Shown here: positions 27,471 to 34,415 of the stretch, one piece after another
How positions within the stretch are numbered: the stretch's first letter is position 1
Layout of the letters: the number at the start of each line of letters is the position of its first letter
Assembly (NCBI GenBank): GCA_903929455.1
Contig: CAIYVA010000181.1
Coordinates: 1-47,875, forward strand
Source of the DNA: an uncultured Pseudomonadota bacterium
GTDB taxonomy: Bacteria; Pseudomonadota; Gammaproteobacteria; Steroidobacterales; Steroidobacteraceae
Reading direction: 5' to 3'
Length of the DNA: 47,875 nt
The notes under the pieces: generated by a model
What the model saw: the letters and a program-made list of their open reading frames with translations, nothing else
Database searches by the model: none
Told to the model about the DNA's origin: nothing
Made by a program: the position numbers and the translations under genes

Positions 27471-27988
27471 TGATGGACACAACACGAATAGCACTCGCAA
27501 GCGCAGTCGCAATCACAGCCTGTTGGGCACCGGCCTATGCGACATCACTCATATCAGAGGCTGAAACAGGCAGTGAAGCTCACTGGCATACGTGCGCCAC
27601 GATTGCTGATTCTGGGCAAAGACTAAAGTGCTACGACCATCTTGCTGGGCGCGAAGAATCTTCTCCCATGACACAGTCAGGCACGATCACCTCGGAGGCA
27701 CAGAAAAGAAGCGCGCCAAGCGTAGCAACGCGCGATACCTTTGGCCTGACAGAAAAAATTGCGACACCTACGCCCCAGACAGTAGACGCCGTCGTGACCG
27801 CAATGCGTCGTTCTGCCGATAATAAGATCATCGTTTTATTAAGTAATGGCCAAGCATGGGAGCTGCTCGATGGCGGCGACAGCCGACTAGACATAAGCGC
27901 GCACGTCGTGATCCGTCGAGCAGCCCTTGGGTCTTTTCTGATGACGCTGGAGGGCGGACGGACACATCGCGTGCATCGTCTGAGCTAG
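27470..27988 (+). CDS. Small exported hypothetical protein
   Basis: A 172-residue protein with an N-terminal signal peptide (MDTTRIALASAVAITACWAPAYAT, ending near residue 24). The mature part contains a C-x6-DSGQRLKCYDHLAG motif, known from many short exported proteobacterial proteins, and a C-terminal ILLSNGQAWELLDGGDSRLDISAHVVIRRAALGSFLMTLEGGRTHRVHRL beta-rich domain. No function is assigned. The ATG overlaps the hydroxylase stop (TAATG), so translation is coupled; the pair ends at the strong terminator at 28033. Confidence 0.78.
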   Translation: MMDTTRIALASAVAITACWAPAYATSLISEAETGSEAHWHTCATIADSGQRLKCYDHLAGREESSPMTQSGTITSEAQKRSAPSVATRDTFGLTEKIATPTPQTVDAVVTAMRRSADNKIIVLLSNGQAWELLDGGDSRLDISAHVVIRRAALGSFLMTLEGGRTHRVHRLS

Positions 27989-28032
27989 AAGACCACTCGG
28001 CATAGCGCGACTTTTCCAACCGTGACACCAAA

Positions 28033-28058
28033 AAAAAGCGGGCTTTCGCCCGCTTTTT
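28033..28058. terminator. Bidirectional intrinsic terminator
   Basis: AAAAAGCGGGC and GCCCGCTTTTT form an 11-base stem with a TTTC loop. It has A's before and T's after, so it works for the rightward AspH operon and for the leftward TonB receptor 2 that ends at 28082. Confidence 0.95.
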
Positions 28059-28081
28059 ATCAGCCTGCTTTCAACGCAAAC

Positions 28082-31009
28082 TTAGAACTGCACAGTCATA
28101 TGTGCATAGACATATCGACCGAGCGAATCATACGCACCTGGAAAGGTATTTCCATTACACGATGGTGTACAGCCATTACCCGTCAGGACAATCGGCGGAT
28201 TCTTATCGGTGAGATTATTCATGCCGAGACGCATCGTGACGCCAGACGCCACGCTGAAAGCACTGGACAAGTCCAAATAGCTGTAGCTACCGATATTCGT
28301 GTAGTAACCGGGCGTGTAATCCCCAGACATTAAGGGATTGCTGCTCGTATTGTCATAAGCCGCTGAACCAAAGAAGCGCCAGCGCAAATTGACATCCACA
28401 CCATGCCAAGGTGTTGTCCAGGTGGTATTCACCACTGATCTCCATTTTGGGTTTGATGTGCCGCAGGTGTTGCCGAAATACCCAGCACAGTTATAAGAGG
28501 CAGAGCCCGTGTAAGGCTGCCCTTCTAACTTGGCCAGATGAGTGGCATTAACCTGGAAGCCCAACGTGCCCCAACGATCCATCTTCAGACGGTAGCTACC
28601 CGTGAAATCCACACCGGCGGTGGCGGATGTTCCGCTATTCACCGCTAGGTCGGATACATAGGCCGCCGGATCCGTCCACAAGGACCCTGTAGGCGAGCGA
28701 TGAACGAGGCTACAGAAGTCCTGATTTCCTTGCACATAGCACTGATTCAAGATCACATTGGAGCCAATTGCTCCAATGACGTTCTTGATCTTAATATCGA
28801 AATAATCCACGCCCAACTTGAGGCTTTCAATTTGATGAGGCATGAACTGCAAGCCCACCGTATAGGTATCGGCCGTTTCAGGCTTCAGATCGGGATTACC
28901 GCCCACTAGGCCTTGATACTGACCCGCCGGGTTGGGACGGACATTAGGCGGACAAGTGGCAGGTGGGGTGTCCACTGCGCAGGGGTCAGACGATCCGTCT
29001 AACGCGATTACCTGTGAAGTGTACAAGTCGCCAATCGAGGGCGCTCGCACAGCACGCTGATATCCTGCGCGCCACCGGACGTCTTTAATCGGCGACCACT
29101 CAAGACCTAACTTGTACGTGTTCGTGTTGAACCCAGTGGTGTAGGACGAATATCGATACCCCACTTCCGCGCTCAGCGATTGAGCGAAGCGCTGATTCTC
29201 GGCAATGGGCAGTGACCACTCCGTGAACACTTCCGCAACATGGAAGCCACCGGTTAACGGCACCGCGGGTGCGCCATAACCTGCAGCGTCGGGCCCAGAA
29301 CCATCAGGCGCCAAGGTTTGGCTCTCAAGATCTGGGCTGTAGCTCATATGCTCATTTCGGTACTCGGCGCCGAAGTTTGCTTGCACGCCATGCGCAGCCA
29401 AAGGGAACTGCCAACCATACTTCGACAGATCGCCAGTGAGCGAAGCCGAGACAATCTGCTCAGTGACATTGCCGCTCTGCTGCAACGGAACCGATAGATA
29501 CTTCAGGGCTGCTGCAGTTACGCCGCCCGGCACAAACACGTTCCATGGCACGCAGCCGGCTCCCGATGCGCAGACAGGTGAGTCAACAGTGCCCACCACA
29601 TCTAAAGCAAGGGTCATACGAGTGTTAGAAAGGTAATTTGAGTCAATATTACGAGTATCTACCAAGCTCTCTTGTGCAGAAACGTCATAGTTCCACGCAT
29701 CATTAATACTGCCTTTTGCGCCGAGTAAGAAGCGAACGCTATTGTTAAGGAAGTCAGTGTTGCGGTTTCCACCCTCCACGTTTCGGCGGAACAGAAGCAA
29801 GTCCACGTTGTCGCCCGGCACCGCTTGCCCATTGCGCACATCAGACGAGCAAATCGAGTTCTGCCACGTCGCAGACTGCAAGAAGGGATTGGTGGCACAG
29901 TTCAATGTCACCGGAAGACCAAAGGCGCCACTCGGGGCAACCTGCGCCACGGTGGAATTTCGCATGTACATGAACTCTGAATAGACGTTCACATGTGAAT
30001 TGATGTCGTAATTAAGGAACGCGCCTGCCGTCCAACGCTGGTTGGGTCTTTGTTGGTAATTCAAGGGGCCATAGTTGTAATAATCGTTACCACCGAAATC
30101 ACGGACGAGTCCCGATTGTTGATCGACTGTCTTGAAAAAGTAAGATGAGCCGTAGTAACCTAAAAACGTTCCCCCTTTGTTGGTAATGGAACCACCACAA
30201 TACGGCTTCGCTCCACCCGAAGCGGCATTTAGGGTACACGAGCTATAGTCGTATTTGCTTTGCAATACGGCGGCCGCGGTGTTGTACGTCGCGTACACCG
30301 TGGCATTGCCCTTACCATCGGCAAAGTTCGCGCCCGCTATGAACGACAAGTCCTTCTGGCCACCAGCGGTCACATTGCTAGACGGCAGCGGATCACCCGC
30401 TTCTTTGACAATGGAAGCAATGCCGTTGTTACTCTGCTTGTGCATGAACGTGCCATAGTTGGCATCGAATTGAACCCCTTCGAAGTGGTTATTCAGCACA
30501 AAGTTAACAACGCCCGCCACCGCGTCAGCACCGTAGACCGAGGATGCGCCACCTGTGAGCACATCGACGCGCTGAATAAGTGCAGCCGGCACCTGATCGA
30601 TATCGGAGTAATTACGACCATCGGTGGAGCCAGGTCCTAAGCGACGACCATTGACCAGCACCAAGGTGCGCGAGGGGCCCAAGCCACGGAGGTCAACGGA
30701 GGCGGTACCGTCAGCCCCATTCGATACGTTGGCGTTTTGACCAGCAAACACCGAGGGCATCTGATTCAAGATGTCTTCTACGCGCGACAGACCGACGGCG
30801 GCGATATCATTCGCGGAGATACTTTGAACTGGACTGATAGAGACGTCGTTTAAAGTTCTAAGGCGCGATCCAGTGATCACGACATCTTCAAGCACAGGAC
30901 CTGCGTCAGATGGTTTTGGCGCTGTCTGGGCAAAAGCCGCCGAAGACGCCGCAATGGCCATGGCCGCCAATGTGTAATGTACGGCACGGTGCAAATTGTA
31001 ATTTTTCAT
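28082..31009 (-). CDS. TonB-dependent outer-membrane receptor 2
   Basis: A 975-residue TonB-dependent receptor. Signal peptide MKNYNLHRAVHYTLAAMAIAASSAAFAQ, TonB-box-like LEDVVITGSRLR near residue 43, plug domain about 50-190 (ISPVQSISANDIAAVGL, DLRGLGPSRTLVLVNGRRL, RVDVLTGGASSVYGADAVAGVVNFVL), barrel to the end with the family GVDYFDIKIKN and GNPDLKPETADTYTVGLQF blocks. The ATG at 31009 with GGAG upstream is preferred over an ORF start 84 bases earlier. Substrate unknown. The plug wording (VNGRRLGPGSTDGR) is common in receptors of peptide-using and sphingomonad/xanthomonad-like bacteria. Confidence 0.93.
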   Translation of the reverse strand: MKNYNLHRAVHYTLAAMAIAASSAAFAQTAPKPSDAGPVLEDVVITGSRLRTLNDVSISPVQSISANDIAAVGLSRVEDILNQMPSVFAGQNANVSNGADGTASVDLRGLGPSRTLVLVNGRRLGPGSTDGRNYSDIDQVPAALIQRVDVLTGGASSVYGADAVAGVVNFVLNNHFEGVQFDANYGTFMHKQSNNGIASIVKEAGDPLPSSNVTAGGQKDLSFIAGANFADGKGNATVYATYNTAAAVLQSKYDYSSCTLNAASGGAKPYCGGSITNKGGTFLGYYGSSYFFKTVDQQSGLVRDFGGNDYYNYGPLNYQQRPNQRWTAGAFLNYDINSHVNVYSEFMYMRNSTVAQVAPSGAFGLPVTLNCATNPFLQSATWQNSICSSDVRNGQAVPGDNVDLLLFRRNVEGGNRNTDFLNNSVRFLLGAKGSINDAWNYDVSAQESLVDTRNIDSNYLSNTRMTLALDVVGTVDSPVCASGAGCVPWNVFVPGGVTAAALKYLSVPLQQSGNVTEQIVSASLTGDLSKYGWQFPLAAHGVQANFGAEYRNEHMSYSPDLESQTLAPDGSGPDAAGYGAPAVPLTGGFHVAEVFTEWSLPIAENQRFAQSLSAEVGYRYSSYTTGFNTNTYKLGLEWSPIKDVRWRAGYQRAVRAPSIGDLYTSQVIALDGSSDPCAVDTPPATCPPNVRPNPAGQYQGLVGGNPDLKPETADTYTVGLQFMPHQIESLKLGVDYFDIKIKNVIGAIGSNVILNQCYVQGNQDFCSLVHRSPTGSLWTDPAAYVSDLAVNSGTSATAGVDFTGSYRLKMDRWGTLGFQVNATHLAKLEGQPYTGSASYNCAGYFGNTCGTSNPKWRSVVNTTWTTPWHGVDVNLRWRFFGSAAYDNTSSNPLMSGDYTPGYYTNIGSYSYLDLSSAFSVASGVTMRLGMNNLTDKNPPIVLTGNGCTPSCNGNTFPGAYDSLGRYVYAHMTVQF

Positions 31010-31560
31010 TCGCCTGCTCCCAAATACTATTGTTTGATTCGAAGTAAGAATCGATTCTGTGCGATCTGTTCCCAACAGCGCCCGCAGATGCACTACTCAT
31101 CGCTATTATTAATTCTTTCATATTACGCGCAGTTGTAATGTAGTGGCAATGAACCCGTGTTAAAAAAGCCTAAAAAACGTGATTGCCGACTCTTTTTGTT
31201 GCTAAATAGCAACACTTTGTCATTAAACCCGACCATGCTGTGGATCTAGCGGCCACGGATCAGATCCTCCGCTCACCTCAGGCCTTGCTCCGATCAACTC
31301 GGGCGCGGTGAGGCCCTTCTCAAAAGCTTGCTCGCTTACCTGCAAAAACTCAGGTTCGCTTTGCCAAACGATTCGTGCCCAATTTGGTCGTTGGCGACCG
31401 GCACACAAGATAGTGGAACCCGTGCCGCTCGACGGCTAGTCAGACAGGCTCACCGCCGACAGCAAGCCAGCCACGACCGCCCTGCAAAATCCCCCACCAT
31501 CGAAAGACGATATTCACATACCGCTGTTACAGTCACGCCATTCTCTATAGATTGAATCCC
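31010..31560. other. Regulatory gap between TonB receptor 2 and metallophosphoesterase
   Basis: About 550 bases separate these divergent genes. It holds a perfect palindrome (31197-31214) and an open minus-strand frame 31223-31435 that looks weakly coding (see findings). AT-rich tracts on both sides would suit promoters; I do not assign them. Confidence 0.45.
31197..31214. promoter_or_regulatory. Perfect palindrome upstream of TonB receptor 2
   Basis: TGTTGCTA-AA-TAGCAACA, an eight-base perfect inverted repeat with a two-base centre, 188 bases upstream of the receptor start. Preceded on the plus strand by TTTTT but not followed by a T-run. The size and symmetry suit a dimeric repressor or activator site. 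Confidence 0.4.
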
Positions 31561-32439
31561 ATGCACCGCCACCGACGTCTACTGATTCCCTTGCTGCTGG
31601 CCTTTGGGCTTACCGATCCCGCCTATGCTGGCGTGAAGGTCTATGCGGCCGGCGACATCGCTGAGTGTGACGCATCGATACAAAAAAGCGCTGCTGCACG
31701 AACGGCAGCATTAATTCCCGATGACGGCATTGCGTTGGTGTTAGGCGACACCACCTACCCCAACGCAGATGCCAATACCTTAAACAGATGTTACGAACCG
31801 ACGTGGGGTCGCTTTAAAGCATCAAGCTATGTCGTGCCCGGCAATCATGATTACGTCAACGGTGAGCCCACCGATTTTTTGGCTTACTTCGGCGCACGAA
31901 ATCCCGGCAAAACATGGTTTCGGGCTCCCTTAGGGGAGTCTTGGTGGGTCATTGGGCTCGACAGCAACTTAAAGGAGCCCGCCCTCACGCAACAGCACGC
32001 GTGGCTCATGCGCGAACTGGCCACCATCAAGGGCGATGGCAAATGCATTGTCGCTCTTTGGCATCACGCTCTGTTTTCCACCGGATTGCACCATGGCGAT
32101 GGCGAGCTGATGAAGCCCGCCTGGCGGGTGCTCGATGCTGCGGGCGCTGATCTGGTGCTCTCTGGGCATGAGCATTTTTATGAATCATTTGAACCGCTGG
32201 ACGCGAATGGGCATGCACAGACAGTCGGCATCCGCGAATTTGTCGTGGGCACCGGTGGCGGACGGCTAGCCGATCTGTCCTTTCACACCAACCATCGAGT
32301 CTACACACGCCGTTATGGTGTCCTAAAATTGGACTTGGAATCAGATCACTACCGTTGGGTCTTTGAGACGATCGGCCACAATCACCTCGATGCGGGATCG
32401 GCACACTGCCGAAATGCCGTGCCTGACAACACTCATTAA
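31561..32439 (+). CDS. Exported calcineurin-like metallophosphoesterase
   Basis: A 292-residue exported phosphoesterase. Signal peptide MHRHRRLLIPLLLAFGLTDPAYAG; then the five metallophosphoesterase motifs: GDIAEC (residues 31-36), GDTTYPN (62-68), GNHDYVN (94-100), LWHHALF (166-172) and SGHEHFYE (201-208). This layout resembles purple-acid-phosphatase-like secreted enzymes of bacteria. Substrate unknown. The TTG nine bases upstream is an alternative start. It precedes bufA by 28 bases on the same strand, so the phosphatase may be co-transcribed with the bufferin operon. Confidence 0.9.
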   Translation: MHRHRRLLIPLLLAFGLTDPAYAGVKVYAAGDIAECDASIQKSAAARTAALIPDDGIALVLGDTTYPNADANTLNRCYEPTWGRFKASSYVVPGNHDYVNGEPTDFLAYFGARNPGKTWFRAPLGESWWVIGLDSNLKEPALTQQHAWLMRELATIKGDGKCIVALWHHALFSTGLHHGDGELMKPAWRVLDAAGADLVLSGHEHFYESFEPLDANGHAQTVGIREFVVGTGGGRLADLSFHTNHRVYTRRYGVLKLDLESDHYRWVFETIGHNHLDAGSAHCRNAVPDNTH

Positions 32440-32467
32440 TCACTCTTATTTTGACTGGGGAGAACCC

Positions 32468-32737
32468 ATGACCGATACAACCCGATGCGCTTTACGAAGT
32501 GGCTCCGCCATCGCAGCTGCCGCCGCTTTGTTGTTCACCTCCATCGCGATCCCAGTCGCACACGCTACTGAGGCCAAACTACAATGTGATGGTGTCAATG
32601 CCTGCAAGGGCACCTCCGCTTGTGGCACCGCCAACAACAGCTGCGCTGGTCAAAACGCCTGCAAAGGCCAAGGCTGGCTGCTGCTCACGCAAGCCGACTG
32701 TGACGCTGCCAAAGCGAAAATTAACCCGCCCGAATGA
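32468..32737 (+). CDS. bufA: Bufferin precursor peptide, BufA2-like
   Basis: An 89-residue precursor of a bufferin, a RiPP-type copper-binding peptide. An N-terminal Sec-type signal runs to about residue 34 (AIAAAAALLFTSIAIPVAHA). The mature part has six Cys (40, 46, 52, 59, 65, 78) in CDGVNACKG / CGTANNSCAGQNACKGQGW, with the paired (V/Q)NACKG units of the BufA2 type. In described bufferins the MNIO enzyme BufB with BufC converts core Cys to thiooxazoles that chelate copper; the same is inferred here. GGGGAGA precedes the ATG by five bases. ATGA overlap with bufB. Confidence 0.85.
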   Translation: MTDTTRCALRSGSAIAAAAALLFTSIAIPVAHATEAKLQCDGVNACKGTSACGTANNSCAGQNACKGQGWLLLTQADCDAAKAKINPPE

Positions 32738-33579
32738 GTTCTCGCCCACCGGCTACCCATGCCTGCAGGCCACTGATCGGCGTCGGCGTGGGGCTCAGGC
32801 CCGCGCACTATGAAGCCATTTTGCAGAGCGCACCGCGCATTGATTGGTTTGAAGCGCTCACAGAGAACTACTTAGTAGGCGGCGGTCAGCCGCTCTATTA
32901 TCTAGACGCCATTGCCGAGCGTTACCCGGTTGCCTTGCACGGCGTGTCGCTCTCGATAGGCTCCACGGATCCTCTCAATCTTGCCTACCTCCAAGATCTA
33001 AAGGAACTGGCAGCACGCTGCCATGCGTCGATGATCTCAGATCATTTGTGTTGGACAGGAATACGGGGCATCAATTCCCATGACCTACTCCCACTGCCCT
33101 ATCACGAGGAAGCCCTTCAGCACCTCATCCCCCGCATTCGCCAAGTACAAGAGATTTTAGAGCGCCCACTGGTGCTGGAAAATATCTCGCGATACATCAG
33201 CTTCGTAGACTCTACGTTCAGCGAATGGCATTTTTTATCGGAACTCACTCGCAGAACCGGTTGCCGCCTGCTGCTCGACATCAATAACATCTATGTGAAC
33301 GCTCATAATTTTTCTTTTTCGGCGACCGACTTTATAGACGGCATCCCCATCAACGCAGTTGAGCAGTTTCACATTGCCGGCTACAGCACACAGAATGCTC
33401 TCCTCATTGACTCGCATGATCAGTCAGTCAGCCCGCCGGTTTTTGATCTACTCGCTCACGCGATCAATCGCTTCGGCGTAAAACCCGTTTTATTAGAGAG
33501 AGACGATCGCATACCCGCTCTCAGCGAACTGACGGGTGAACTTGATAAAGCGCGGCAGCTTTTAAGTGACGCGCATTAA
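32734..33579 (+). CDS. bufB: MNIO-family (DUF692) peptide-modifying oxidase, BufB
   Basis: A 281-residue DUF692/MbnB-family enzyme, a multinuclear non-heme iron oxidase with a TIM-barrel fold that uses O2 to modify Cys residues of a precursor peptide. The N-terminal GVGVGLRPAHYEAIL, WFEALTENYL and HGVSLSIGSTDPLN are family signatures; candidate iron ligands include His69, His104 (SDHLCW), His116, Glu149 (VLEN), Asp182 and Asn184 (LDINNIYVN), His213, and Glu255 (LLERDD). The start codon overlaps the bufA stop (ATGA) and it overlaps or abuts bufC, so the three are coupled. Confidence 0.93.
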   Translation: MSSRPPATHACRPLIGVGVGLRPAHYEAILQSAPRIDWFEALTENYLVGGGQPLYYLDAIAERYPVALHGVSLSIGSTDPLNLAYLQDLKELAARCHASMISDHLCWTGIRGINSHDLLPLPYHEEALQHLIPRIRQVQEILERPLVLENISRYISFVDSTFSEWHFLSELTRRTGCRLLLDINNIYVNAHNFSFSATDFIDGIPINAVEQFHIAGYSTQNALLIDSHDQSVSPPVFDLLAHAINRFGVKPVLLERDDRIPALSELTGELDKARQLLSDAH

Positions 33580-33589
33580 ACAGTCCAAC

Positions 33590-34384
33590 ATGCCACTGCG
33601 CCAACTACAAACGGCTGTCCAGAATGCCATCATCCATAACGATGTCGGGCCGCTGCACGCATCGCACGTGCTGGTCTTAGACACGGCATCGGCTATAGGC
33701 GTTTATCAACAGGCCTATCGCACTCGACTGCGCGATACTCTACACAGTCACTATCCAATGCTAGCAAAGCACTTGGGGTTCGCGGCTTTTAATCAGCTCG
33801 CAGATGTCTATATTGGACGGCATACCCCTGAGACTACATCCCTTCGTGACTATGGAGACAGGCTCGCCGCGGCTTGTCTCAGCGACTTACCCAGCGATCA
33901 GGCCGAGACCGTCGCGGAACTGGCCTCCTTTGAGTGGAAGCTCGCACATGCTTTTGATGCCTTAGAAGGCTCACCGGTCACCGTCTCCCAACTATCGACC
34001 ATCGAGCCCAGCCGGTGGGCAGACCTTCGCTTTACGGGCGTGCCTAGCCTTCTGCGCCATCGGGCCACCACCCCAGCAGTCACGCTCTGGCGGCAGTTGC
34101 ACCAGACTGACACCGACAGTCACGCCACGACCGGCGCGCTATCGGCAGTCCGACAAGCGAGCGAGCACTCTCCCACTGACTGGGTGATCAGTCGCATAGG
34201 CCGTGAAGTTCGTTTTCGATCTATCCCCCCGGATGAGTCCGCCGCCCTAGACATCCTGCTGTCCGGACTGAGCTTTGCTCATCTGTGCGAGCATTTGGCC
34301 GATACACATCACGAGGCGACCGCGAGCACCGCGGCCACTTGGCTCAAAACCTGGGTCGAGGCTGGCTGGCTAGAAACGGTATAA
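33590..34384 (+). CDS. bufC: DUF2063 partner protein, BufC
   Basis: A protein of about 264 residues with the DUF2063 putative DNA-binding-like N-terminal domain (LRQLQTAVQNAIIHND, VYQQAYRTRLRDTLHSHYPMLAKHLG) and a C-terminal helical and winged-helix-like region. In bufferin and methanobactin operons such a protein (BufC/MbnC) forms the heterodimer with the MNIO enzyme and holds the precursor peptide. ATG at 33590 gives the usual N-terminus; a GTG at 33566 overlapping the bufB 3' end by 14 bases is an alternative. The stop codon lies within the TATAAT preceding the M3 peptidase gene. Confidence 0.88.
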   Translation: MPLRQLQTAVQNAIIHNDVGPLHASHVLVLDTASAIGVYQQAYRTRLRDTLHSHYPMLAKHLGFAAFNQLADVYIGRHTPETTSLRDYGDRLAAACLSDLPSDQAETVAELASFEWKLAHAFDALEGSPVTVSQLSTIEPSRWADLRFTGVPSLLRHRATTPAVTLWRQLHQTDTDSHATTGALSAVRQASEHSPTDWVISRIGREVRFRSIPPDESAALDILLSGLSFAHLCEHLADTHHEATASTAATWLKTWVEAGWLETV

Positions 34385-34385
34385 T
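34380..34385 (+). promoter_or_regulatory. Consensus -10 box at the bufC stop
   Basis: TATAAT spans the bufC stop codon, 30 bases before the M3 peptidase GTG. No good -35 lies 17 bases upstream (CGAGGC), so this is only a candidate internal promoter for the peptidase. Confidence 0.3.
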
Positions 34386-34415
34386 GCTTCGCTACTCAAA
34401 AGAGGAATCTTGCAC

